NCBI RefSeq assembly: GCF_001949145.1
Contig: NW_019091903.1
Span: forward strand, 6,835 to 18,085
Source: Acanthaster planci
Taxonomy: Eukaryota > Echinodermata > Asteroidea > Valvatida > Acanthasteridae
Length of the DNA: 11,251 bases
Direction of reading: 5' to 3'
Shown: one piece after another, positions 1 through 6,051 of the stretch
How the letters are laid out: the number at the start of each line of letters is the position of its first letter
Position numbering within the stretch: position 1 is the stretch's first letter
Translations under genes and position numbers: made by a program
Notes under the pieces: generated by a model
Told to the model about the DNA's origin: nothing
The model's database searches: none
The model's input: only the letters and a program-made list of their open reading frames with translations

Positions 1-12
1 AAAAGAGGGCGC

Positions 13-342
13 TGTAACAGTTTTACGCCGCTACAAGGACAATAGCCTTTACATGACTAAAGACGTCCGTTATTCTTTCAATTGTACAGGGTTTCTTTTA
101 TACTTGTAACTTTTCGTCACTTGGGATTTTCGACTGGGGCTCAACCTGTCCTTTCCACTACTATTTTGGGACTGGTCAGCTGGTTTGATCACTGTGATGG
201 AATAAATAGATGCACCAATACTTGTAAAGACGAGAAGTTTCGGGTCGAGTTATTTCGGCGTGTTTCAATCTCCCTTCATCATCCTCCCTCACCGGTGGAC
301 GAATCACCCCCTGATAGTTTAAGGCAGGGCTGGACCACTACA
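13..342 (+). mobile_element. Putative 5' LTR of a Ty3/gypsy-like element
   Basis: The stretch begins TGTAACAG and ends TACA, the TG...CA ends expected of an LTR, and contains a polyadenylation-type AATAAA near 202-207. Nine bases after its end lies a tRNA-Ser-like primer binding site, and 580 bp later a gag-like reading frame on the same strand. That order (LTR, PBS, leader, gag) is the basis for the call. No second copy of the LTR is in the window, so the boundaries rest on the end motifs alone. The 89-codon open frame inside it has no recognisable protein features and is probably chance. Confidence 0.5.
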
Positions 343-351
343 GAGAAATAA

Positions 352-369
352 TGGCGTCGTAGACAGGAT
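352..369 (+). other. Primer binding site, tRNA-Ser-like
   Basis: TGGCGTCGTAGACAGGAT starts with TGG, the complement of tRNA CCA. It matches the complement of a typical animal tRNA-Ser 3' end at 15 of 18 positions (compared from memory of the tRNA). Reverse transcription of an LTR element would start here. The 9-bp distance from the putative LTR end is normal for Ty3/gypsy elements. Confidence 0.5.
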
Positions 370-922
370 GAAGGGGCTTTCTACGTGACTGACTGAAGGG
401 ACCTGAAATTATTGATTATGTAAACCCTTGACTGTATTCCTTATTGTTACATGTATGTACATGAAACAAGTCTATGACATGTAACTATTATATTATGCGC
501 CTCCTCTTCTGAAGCGTGTAGGGCTTTTAGAGTTGGTTCCCAAACGCTCGTCCGATTTTTCAATGGAAAATCAGTGAATTCTCTTCGTGTGCTTACACGT
601 TTGCTGGGAATTTTTGAACTGTTTACGTACTTTGTACATGGGTACATACATGTACATCCCCAAGTGGGGTGTTGTAGCTTTATTTCTGGGGGCCATGTGT
701 AACAGATTTGCCCGCCATGGTGAATTGGAGTTTGCAGTTTTGAATATTGCTTGAGTATGTGACTGTTTCTGCGTCAGTGCCTTTTGTATGCACACACTTT
801 TGGGCTTGCACATATGTATGTATGTGGCAGTGCTTAGTTCTTATTAAGCAGGGAACTTTCGTGTATTTGTTCTGCTGTGCCTAATCTTTTTCTCCCTTCG
901 TCCCCGCCTACGCTGTTGAGTT
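370..922 (+). other. Untranslated leader of the LTR element, no gene seen
   Basis: No convincing coding frame on either strand; the short frames present have no recognisable composition. The stretch holds several copies of a palindromic ACATGTAC/ATGTATGTAC-type motif (near 444-466, 634-656 and 808-826), a simple-sequence signal common in invertebrate noncoding DNA. Its position between PBS and gag fits a retrotransposon leader. Confidence 0.4.
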
Positions 923-1306
923 ATGTCTATGCCTGAAGGGGTTGCAAAGGCAATCCTACAGTTCAACCAAGCTCTTGCAAATACACTAGCTGGAGCTTTC
1001 CAAAACTTGAAATATCAGCGAGTGACTACTGTGAGGCTTTCTAAGTTCTATGGCCATCCTAAGAAGTCGGGTGACTAAACCTTAGGTGAATGGTTGGCTG
1101 ATTTAGATACATAGGCTAGACAAGTGGGGCTCAGTGATGCAGAAAGATTGAGCACAGCACTCGACTTTTTGGTAGGCACTTTTATTGACATTCTTGCATA
1201 CCGTTATTGCTACGAAACATACTGTTTAATGTCCATTTTTGTAAAATGGCCTTTTTATTTAGTCGAAATGTGTCGGAGAAGAAGAAAGAGCCGAGAGATA
1301 AAGTGA
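923..1306 (+). pseudogene. Ty3/gypsy gag N-terminal fragment, two in-frame stops
   Basis: Gag forms the capsid-like particle in which an LTR element copies its RNA. From the ATG at 923 the frame encodes a Gag-type N-terminus: a helix-rich lead (QALANTLAGAFQNL), then the signature VTTVRLSKFYGHPKKSGD, then LGEWLADLD...ARQVGLSDAERL...ALDFLVG. The VxLxxFxG, EWL and DAERL/ALxFLxG spacing is characteristic of Ty3/gypsy gag in invertebrates. The frame is interrupted by TAA at 1076 and TAG at 1112, so it is dead as it stands. After about 1190 the likeness fades and the frame runs into unrelated residues until 1306. The rest of gag and all of pol are missing. The next recognisable sequence, from 1334, is a different element on the opposite strand, so the LTR element was cut by insertion or deletion. 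Confidence 0.7.
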
Positions 1307-1333
1307 TTCAACAAAACTTAAGTTAGTCCGTGG

Positions 1334-1352
1334 TTTTTTTTTTTCCTTTTTT
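1334..1352 (-). repeat. A-rich tract at the end of the minus-strand U2-containing unit
   Basis: Plus-strand T11-CC-T6, read on the minus strand as A6-GG-A11, lies 16 bp beyond the 3' end of the U2 sequence. It may be a degenerate poly(A) tail of a retrotransposed transcript or only A-rich flank. No matching target-site duplication was found on the other side. Confidence 0.5.
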
Positions 1353-1368
1353 GTGTTCCCCCTGAAGG

Positions 1369-1520
1369 GAGTGGGCCAAATCCTGACGGTACTGCTATAC
1401 CGGGCCAAACCGTGGCCGGGACGAGGCGAGCCCCTATTCCACAGCCCAAGTTCAAAAATCAGTTTGATAAACTGGCTGTTCAATGAACAGCGTTTCAGAT
1501 ATCACACTGAAAAGAACAGA
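1369..1520 (-). pseudogene. U2 snRNA, nt 39 to 3' end, 5' part missing
   Basis: Reading the minus strand, the sequence aligns colinearly with metazoan U2 snRNA from nt 39 (TCTGTTCTT) to its 3' end. Visible elements are stem-loop IIa, here TTCAG...CTGAA where the usual U2 has ATCAG...CTGAT (a compensated pair swap); stem-loop IIb GCTGTTCATTGAACAGC, perfectly self-complementary although its primary sequence differs from usual U2; an Sm-type site GATTTTTGA; the stem III region with TGGAATAGG; and stem IV CGGTATAGCAGTACCG. The first 38 nt, with the U6-pairing and branch-point recognition sequences, are absent and replaced by retroelement 3' UTR. It therefore cannot make U2 RNA, yet its folded parts are intact, implying recent origin from a functional, somewhat divergent host U2 gene. 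No clear snRNA 3' box follows. U2 comparison is from memory of the human sequence. Confidence 0.88.
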
Positions 1521-1577
1521 GGTTTATTACAAATATACTCATTTAAGAAACAAAAAGATAAGTAATTATACAATCCA

Positions 1578-1600
1578 AAGCCTCTTTAACAGAGGTGCTT
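1578..1600 (-). other. Hairpin 1 in retroelement 3' UTR
   Basis: CCTCT (1581-1585) pairs with AGAGG (1591-1595) around a TTAAC loop, and AAG/CTT extends the stem past a 2-nt bulge. It sits between the protein fragment ending at 1842 and the U2 junction at 1520. LINE 3' UTR hairpins are often recognised by the element's own reverse transcriptase; that role is inference here. Confidence 0.45.
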
Positions 1601-1638
1601 ATAATAAAGTGAACGTAGAAAAAAGAACATAAGTTAAA

Positions 1639-1660
1639 CAGGGTGGATTTAAACCCTGTA
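1639..1660 (-). other. Hairpin 2 in retroelement 3' UTR
   Basis: ACAGGGT (1639-1645) and ACCCTGT (1654-1660) form a perfect 7-bp stem with an 8-nt loop. It lies 39 bp from hairpin 1 in the same putative 3' UTR. Confidence 0.5.
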
Positions 1661-1841
1661 TAATAAGCAGAGTTAACCTGGCTATAAGTAAAAAATTAAA
1701 TAGACTGGCATCCTCTTCCGGTCTTCAGTCTTCTTCGTCGCAGCCCCGGTAGATTGCACCTGTAGGAAAGAACAAAATAAGAAAGCATGGTTATTAGCAA
1801 AATACATAATGCAGTATCTTTGTGACAAGCTCGGGAAAGGC

Positions 1842-2123
1842 CTACTCGTCAGTGTACTGACGGTGGCCGGTGATGTGTTCGATGTAAGTGTCCCAGGAAC
1901 CGTTGATGGCGTCTATGTAGCACAGACGGCGCATCAGACCTCGGTAGCGCTTGGATATCCCAAGGCGCCGAAGTGCTCTCTCGTTTCCTGGGTACCAGGA
2001 ACCGAGGGAACCGACCGCAAAGCCGTACACTTCAACGTCCTTACCCGCAGCAGCCACAGCTTGCCGATGTCCATCGTACTTGGCGACCTTGGCCGCCGCG
2101 GCGATATCCAACTCACCACTATT
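1842..2123 (-). pseudogene. C-terminal fragment of a LINE polyprotein, restriction-like endonuclease tail
   Basis: About 93 codons are open after a TGA at 2124-2126 and close with TAG at 1842. The protein has GELDIAAAAKVAKYDGH, then VEVYGFAVGSLGSWYPGNE, ALRRLGI and a final INGSWDTYIEHITGHRQY. In R2/NeSL-type LINEs the segment following the restriction-like nuclease core carries a lysine-tyrosine (AxxxKxxKY) helix, a hydrophobic strand ending in VGxxGxW, and a helical tail; this fragment matches that order. The catalytic PD...D part that should lie upstream is not readable, so the piece is a remnant. Base composition is clearly more GC-rich than its surroundings, as expected for an imported coding segment. 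An alternative is a C-terminal piece of another RT family, but the VGSLGSW/EHITGHRQ pattern and the U2 neighbour favour a NeSL/Utopia origin. Confidence 0.55.
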
Positions 2124-2480
2124 TCAAAGAAGAGATAGGTCGATGGCTGTTTAATTGAAAGCCCCTTTTGTGCCAAGCTACTTCGGATGTTGTGTTATTT
2201 TCTAGGTTTATCTTTTTAGTTACTTCTGCTTGTATTAATACCCTTTCTTTATCTCTTTGTTTCATTCCAGTATTGAGCGATACGCCGCAGTTCAGCCCTG
2301 CCGAAATCCCACCTGCTTGTTCCTCCTTCAATCGTCAGCCCCGCCTTCTAACCGACCCCGCTGGACAAGTACCGGTTTGTGTCTCTTCGCGACTCAAAAT
2401 TTCCGCCCCAAATTGCAGCTTTTCCTCCTTTTTACCTCTGCTGTGCCGGCTGTTGCGGTGCTGTATAATGACATGTTTTT
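2124..2480. other. No gene identified; GC-rich, pyrimidine-biased tract
   Basis: Open frames of about 106 and 78 codons run over this stretch on the plus strand, but their proteins are Ser/Pro/Cys/Phe-rich without any domain, typical of C/T-rich DNA read by chance. A 3' splice-site-like TTTCATTCCAG ends at about 2271, so a host exon cannot be excluded, but nothing supports one. Confidence 0.35.
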
Positions 2481-2652
2481 GTTTCTAACCTGAATCCACT
2501 CAACGCGCGTCAAATATACAACGCGCGTAACTTACTAAAATATTCAGCACTCAGTGTGTGCTTGCAAACTTTCCCTGTTTACAACTGATTTAATCATTGT
2601 GTTTCTAACCTAAATCCAGGCACCGTGCGTGAAATATACAACGCACATAACG
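2481..2652 (+). repeat. Direct repeat A, two 52-bp copies (2481-2532, 2601-2652)
   Basis: Both copies start GTTTCTAACCT and share AATCCA, an ACGCGCGT/CCGTGCGT block, AAATATACAACGC and TAAC, at an offset of exactly 120 bp. Mismatches are mostly CpG-type transitions, suggesting an old duplication. Function unknown. Confidence 0.8.
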
Positions 2653-2732
2653 TACGCAACAGACGTGCATTCTTTTCATTGTTCTAAGGGCCGTTCATCT
2701 CATTAAATATTCAGCACGCAGTGTGTGTACTG
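2537..2732 (+). repeat. Direct repeat B, two ~27-bp copies (2537-2563, 2704-2730)
   Basis: AAATATTCAGCAC followed by CAGTGTGTG occurs twice, offset about 167 bp, interleaved with repeat A in the order A-B-A-B. The longer second spacer holds about 47 extra bases, so the likeliest history is one tandem duplication followed by an insertion. Confidence 0.75.
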
Positions 2733-3321
2733 ACAAGTCCAGCTTTTTATTATGCGCCGTCGGGTGCGCGCTTCTACGTAACGCAAAAGGCAAGTGTGTG
2801 TCTCATGGATGATTTTCAATAATTTTGGAACTGCATCATTTGGCTCTTACTGCTGACAGTAACCCATCGTTTCACATGTACATTCAACACGTGATCCCGT
2901 GAAGCACACCCGCACGGCCTTTCAAGTTTAAAACCCGATAGGTAACGACTGAATGACTGTTTCGTTTTCTTATCACAAGTCCTGATTGTGAAATACTGAA
3001 ATATTACGGGTTCTGTACTTAAGAAACGGGCGCCTCGACCAGAAGTAAAGAATGTAAACAATGGCACACTGTGACTGTCACAGGGTCTTGGAAGCGTGCA
3101 ATATCGCCACGCCCATAACGTGGAGTCACTCTCGGTGTAGCGTTACGTCGAGTGTAGAGACACTGCGGGACAACTGCAGTTTTGAAGGGCGCCTTCTTGT
3201 AGCTTGCATACAGTGAAGCTCAGGTACTTGTGCAGAGTCGACCATGGAAACATTTCTCACTGAAAGATTGTTCAGGATCTGGATAGGAATTGCCAAAGTT
3301 CAAGGTCATGTTCTCATTTAC
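2733..3321. other. No gene identified
   Basis: An 83-codon minus-strand frame (2816-3067) shows no motif and is probably chance. The last part lies directly upstream of the U2 5' fragment and may be the flank of a former U2 gene: it contains a GC-box-like GCCACGCCCATAACG near 3105-3119, but I cannot define a distal element with confidence. Confidence 0.35.
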
Positions 3322-3322
3322 T

Positions 3323-3340
3323 GTCACCGNTCTAGAGGTT
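3323..3340 (+). promoter_or_regulatory. PSE-like box upstream of the U2 5' fragment
   Basis: GTCACCGNTCTAGAGGTT begins close to 53 bp before the inferred U2 +1 (3377). Vertebrate snRNA genes carry a proximal sequence element around -55 with a TCACC core, and human U2 has a TCACCG start there. Both the core and the distance match. One base is N and the invertebrate consensus varies, so this is suggestive only. Confidence 0.4.
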
Positions 3341-3376
3341 ATCTTGGGCTGCGTAATGTGGAAATTACTAATCTTT

Positions 3377-3402
3377 AACGCTTCTCAGCCTTTGGCTAAA
3401 AT
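3377..3402 (+). pseudogene. U2 snRNA 5' end (nt 1 to about 27), interrupted by a LINE
   Basis: The sequence CGCTTCTCAGCCTTTGGCTA matches the highly conserved 5' end of U2 snRNA with one substitution and one deleted T. Over nt 1-27 I count 23 of 27 positions identical. Homology fades at about nt 27 (perhaps as far as 35) and is followed by a pyrimidine-rich LINE 5' UTR and ORF1 on the same strand. The branch-point recognition sequence (nt 33-38) is not recognisable. With the PSE-like box upstream, this is best read as a former U2 gene cut by a LINE insertion, or as the 5' flank carried along in a rearrangement. Confidence 0.75.
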
Positions 3403-3723
3403 ACGTTGTGTGGCACTTTGCTAACATTTTTGCCATTAAAGGCCTTTCTACGACCTTCGTGTCGACAGTTTGATCTTTTTTTGTGAAGTCTATTTTTTTA
3501 CGCACTTTGGAAGTCTGCGTTTTTACGTCTTTTATTTTACGTCTACTTTTCTACACCTTTATGTTTCTACGCCTTGGTTAAGCTTTTATTAACGAAAGAA
3601 GTTGGATAGTTTTTTTTTACCTGGCGTTTGCTGGCTCTTTTCTTCCGTAGCAGAGTGCACAGACTTTTCTTTTGGAACCAACAGCTTTATTTGGGTTTTT
3701 TTCGTTGTGGGTGTTCAAGATCG
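3403..3723 (+). mobile_element. 5' UTR of LINE copy B
   Basis: T-rich, noncoding stretch between the U2 5' fragment and the ATG of ORF1-B. It includes irregular repeats of a TTTYTACG-type unit between about 3484 and 3573 (for example TTTTTTACGC, TTTTTACGTC, TTTTACGTC, TTTCTACGCC). Such repeats may be promoter modules of the LINE, but no function is shown by the sequence. Confidence 0.5.
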
Positions 3724-4290
3724 ATGTCCACCTTTATTATTATTAAGTATAACCAGTGCGCATTCGAACTTTGGTTCGACAGCGAAGTTCAGTCTGAGAA
3801 GATTTTTGATGAGTTTCGGAGGTTGGAGATAGTGGCGAAAGACCTCCTCTCGGCGGTCCAGCCACTACTTGGTAATCGGTTTGATGTGGTTTTTAAAACG
3901 CCGGAATTGGCTCGGCGTTTCAGACCTACTATGACATCCAACGTGGGACACCGTCCGGCTGCTTGTCTTGTTACGAAGTGCTACAATTGCGAACAGCTGG
4001 GCCATCCAACCTCAACATGCCGGGCTTCTGGTGCTGAGGGACACGTGGCAGCCCGTTGCCAGGGGAGCTACGCTGCTCAGGTCTGCGAGAACCTCTCTGT
4101 TGTCTCCTTTAGTTCCGATTCCAACGCGGTGAAACCCTGCGGACAGGCGGCCACATTGTCTTTTCTCCCTCCCAAACGGGAGGGGGGGGACGGAGCCGAA
4201 CTGATCCGCCGAGGATTGTGGACGCTCCCCAGCACAACGCCAAGATGGAGCAGACCACACAGGCATCCTCTTCAGACGACTCAGAGACCC
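3724..4290 (+). pseudogene. LINE copy B ORF1, internally deleted and frameshifted
   Basis: ORF1 of Tx1-type LINEs encodes an RNA-binding chaperone with an N-terminal module, an RRM-like fold, CCHC zinc knuckles and an acidic C-terminus. From the ATG at 3724 the N-terminal module is visible (CAFELWFDSEVQSEKIFDEF, then AVQPLLGNRFDVVFKTPELA), aligning with the same module of the minus-strand ORF1 at 10358-10530. The RRM-like part that should follow is missing. The frame jumps directly to a perfect CX2CX4HX4C knuckle (CYNCEQLGHPTSTC, from 3979) and a second, damaged one in which a cysteine is serine (CRASGAEGHVAARC). A frame change at the G-run near 4181-4188 brings in an acidic tail, QASSSDDSE, typical of ORF1 C-termini, before the sequence switches to the opposite-strand fragment at about 4290. 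An upstream in-frame ATG at 3628 also exists, but homology begins only after 3724. Confidence 0.65.
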
Positions 4291-4671
4291 ACCGACACGC
4301 AAGTAGGACGGGATCAGCCGGCTGAGCTCTATTCGGACGTGGCGGTGGCCTATCTCCCATGAGGCGTAGAGCTGCCAATGGCCCCTTCGAATTCCCAAGA
4401 TCTTGCCATAGGGAGACAACGCAGTGGTGACTGTAATGTCTGGGAGCTCGAAGGGGGTGACTCGGACCGTCACAAAGGTGACCCCTTTCGATGTCAATGT
4501 CGCCATCACGGGGTGCTGGTTGATACGTAGTACGCTCGTCAACAGCCTCTCCTTGCTGGCGTCAGATTTGGTCGTCACGCACCAACGTCGGTCGCTGAGT
4601 TGCTCTGTAGGTGACCTTTTCGTCGCATGACAGGAACACAGAAGATCTCTTCGTAGCGTTCTAGTAGCCAT
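4290..4671 (-). pseudogene. LINE copy C ORF1 fragment, RRM-like domain only
   Basis: Minus-strand residues from about TTKSDASKERLL to IPSYLRVGG align with ORF1 of the long minus-strand LINE (TTRDDATKQQFL ... IPSYVRVGS), with roughly half the residues identical over about 95 positions. Shared landmarks are FVTVRVTPFELPDITV, TTALSPYGKILGIRRGHW and the closing PSYLRVGG. Past 4288 the frame reads the antisense of ORF1-B and has no homology, so the zinc knuckles are absent. The frame before the alignment also holds a short stretch ending in the U2 fragment at 4688. The divergence shows it belongs to another LINE family or subfamily than the long copy. Its orientation is opposite to copy B, with which it abuts tail to tail. 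Confidence 0.65.
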
Positions 4672-4687
4672 CCTGAATCGAAGTGAT

Positions 4688-4743
4688 GATAAACTGGCTT
4701 CTCAATGAACAGCGTTTCAGATATCACACTGAAAAGAACAGAT
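4688..4743 (-). pseudogene. U2 snRNA fragment, nt 38 to about 93
   Basis: On the minus strand this begins ATCTGTTCTTTTCAG, i.e. U2 nt 38 onward, and runs through stem-loop IIa and IIb to about nt 93, then ends abruptly. It is identical to the copy at 1466-1520 at 53 of 55 positions and shares its non-canonical IIa/IIb bases. The two differences fall in stem IIb and break its pairing. Immediately upstream on the same strand is the 3' UTR of the long LINE, so this is the 3' flank of that LINE's insertion into a U2 sequence. Confidence 0.85.
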
Positions 4744-5147
4744 GCGATGTTTAAAAGGATTTAATCTTACAAAAAAAATATCGCAATAGATATACAATAA
4801 CAAATTACTCGTGATAACCTACAATGATAAAATTAAAACGTATACTCAAACATTAGAAGTCAATAACAGACATGATTAGTGACTAAAGACACTTGCACAG
4901 GACGAAAAAAATAAATGTATACAAGAAACAGCAAATTCGGAGCACACACAAACAAACAATTCACTAAAACATCAAACGACTTATACAGTGTACAAAATCC
5001 AAGAAAACTTGACTTACATGGAGGACAATTTATCAAGAGAAAATCAGGCACAACTAACAAACATGCCACATGGGAACTGACCATGAAGAAAAAAAATTAC
5101 AATGAAACAAACCCACTGAATACACTAAACTTGACAACATACAAACG
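4744..5147 (-). other. 3' UTR of LINE copy A
   Basis: About 400 bp between the ORF2 stop at 5148 and the U2 junction, strongly AT-rich with several A-runs on the plus strand. No coding frame is convincing. The end adjoining U2 reads TTTTAAACATCGC followed by ATCTGTTC. Confidence 0.55.
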
Positions 5148-6037
5148 CTAAAACTTTTCGCGGGAGGAAAATAACCTCTTCAGCACTGAAAGGAAGCCTA
5201 TGATTGAGACTCCCCAAGTAGGAAACGAACCACTGGGCCACCGGTGCAACAACGGGACAAAAAGAAAAACATGAAACAAGCTTTTGAGCTGTCCACAATG
5301 CGGGCAGTCACCGGTGTCTGCTTGATGTCGCATACGAGCACCAATAGGTAAGATACAATGAATGACCCGGAAATTCAAAGAGAAAAAGCGATTTGATTTA
5401 GGCAGGATGAGTGCCCGTCGCCACACCGTGGCCCAGTCCCTACCTGGACAGTCTCTCTCAACTTTAGGTTGAGTCTGTTTGAGAGCCACTAAAATAGCAA
5501 AAAGTCTACTGAAAGAGACTTTCTGCCAGTCAGTCACTGTCAGCTCCACCTTACGAAATACCTTCATAACTGAAGCGTAAAATACAGATTATGTGAAGCA
5601 AAGCGGAGTGCTTGACCTATCAAGGGAGGGGACAACTCTACTTAGCGAAAGACCACACCAGTAAAGCGCCAGCCCCCTCCACTTGCCAGATCCACCTGAC
5701 AGTAACCGACCACAATGCGGACCCCCTGCATGGCGACCACTCTGCCCTCATGAGACCCAGCCCCCCTCTCCGATAAGGGGAGGGACATGGTGGCCCGGCT
5801 AACAAGTTCCACGGGGTGCCTCCACACAAAGCCATAGATCAATTTGTTGATCTTTTTAATGAACTTTTGTGGGGGCGGGGCAATCTCGGCCGTATACCAA
5901 ATTTTGGAAACTGCATAAATATTTACCACTTTGACCCTCCCTGCCAGAGATAAATCATAATGCCCAAAACCAATCAAAACAGATTTGATTTTAGTAACCA
6001 TTTCTCCCCACATTTGATCAATGATGTCGCCAAACAA
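5148..6037 (-). other. ORF2 block: C-terminal region with degenerate zinc finger
   Basis: The first part carries LSLAGRVKVVNIYAVSKIWY and INKLIYGFVW, typical of the segment after the RT in L1/Tx1 proteins. After a break near 5570-5640, the last 139 codons hold WATVWRRALILP, FRVIHCILPIGARM and the zinc-finger CPHC at 5297-5306 followed by H at 5271-5273. The final ligand of this C-C-H-C finger, expected five residues after the His, is valine, so the finger is probably broken. Confidence 0.8.
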
Positions 6038-6051
6038 TTTTGGCAGAGATT

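Larger units (their letters stand above)
1521..2123 (-). mobile_element. 3' end of a restriction-like-endonuclease LINE (Utopia/NeSL-like), inserted in U2
   Basis: On the minus strand a C-terminal protein fragment is followed by a 321-bp AT-rich 3' UTR with two hairpins, and the UTR stops exactly where U2 snRNA begins at nt 39. The element and the U2 piece have the same orientation. Non-LTR elements of the Utopia lineage (NeSL-related, restriction-like endonuclease) are known to insert into U2 genes in diverse eukaryotes, so this combination suggests a 5'-truncated Utopia-like copy. Upstream, plus positions beyond 2126, I could not recognise more of the protein. Family assignment is inference; no reverse transcriptase domain is present to test it. 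Confidence 0.5.

Noticed and set aside
82-351. 89-codon plus-strand reading frame
   Set aside because: It lies within the putative LTR, ends at the LTR/primer-site boundary and has no domain or codon pattern of a gene.
1334-1520. Functional U2 gene, or a simple U2 retropseudogene with poly(A)
   Set aside because: The first 38 nt are absent and replaced by retroelement 3' UTR, so no functional U2; a 5'-truncated retropseudogene would not share its exact start with the other U2 piece at 4743.
1742-1846. Possible intron (GTAGG near the ORF stop, TTCTTTCCTACAG acceptor) extending the endonuclease-tail ORF
   Set aside because: The joined phases give no convincing extension, and LINE coding regions rarely contain introns; TAG at 1842 is taken as the stop.
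1847-1862. CGTCAG-TGTA-CTGACG perfect inverted repeat next to the endonuclease-tail stop
   Set aside because: A real palindrome, but it overlaps coding sequence and a single 6-bp stem is expected by chance in a window of this size.
2168-2493. Overlapping 106- and 78-codon plus-strand frames after a splice-acceptor-like TTTCATTCCAG
   Set aside because: Both translations are low-complexity, Ser/Pro/Cys/Phe-rich products of C/T-rich DNA; no motif, and no partner exon.
2816-3067. 83-codon minus-strand frame
   Set aside because: No recognisable motif; it sits in a region without any other gene signal.
3724-4671. Classical twin-priming 5' inversion of a single LINE
   Set aside because: The order of segments (N-terminus, knuckles and acidic tail on one strand, RRM-like segment inverted after the tail) does not match the 5'-part-inverted layout that twin priming gives.
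4860-5151. Frames of 74 and 78 codons on opposite strands
   Set aside because: They fall in the AT-rich LINE 3' UTR and lack any protein signature.
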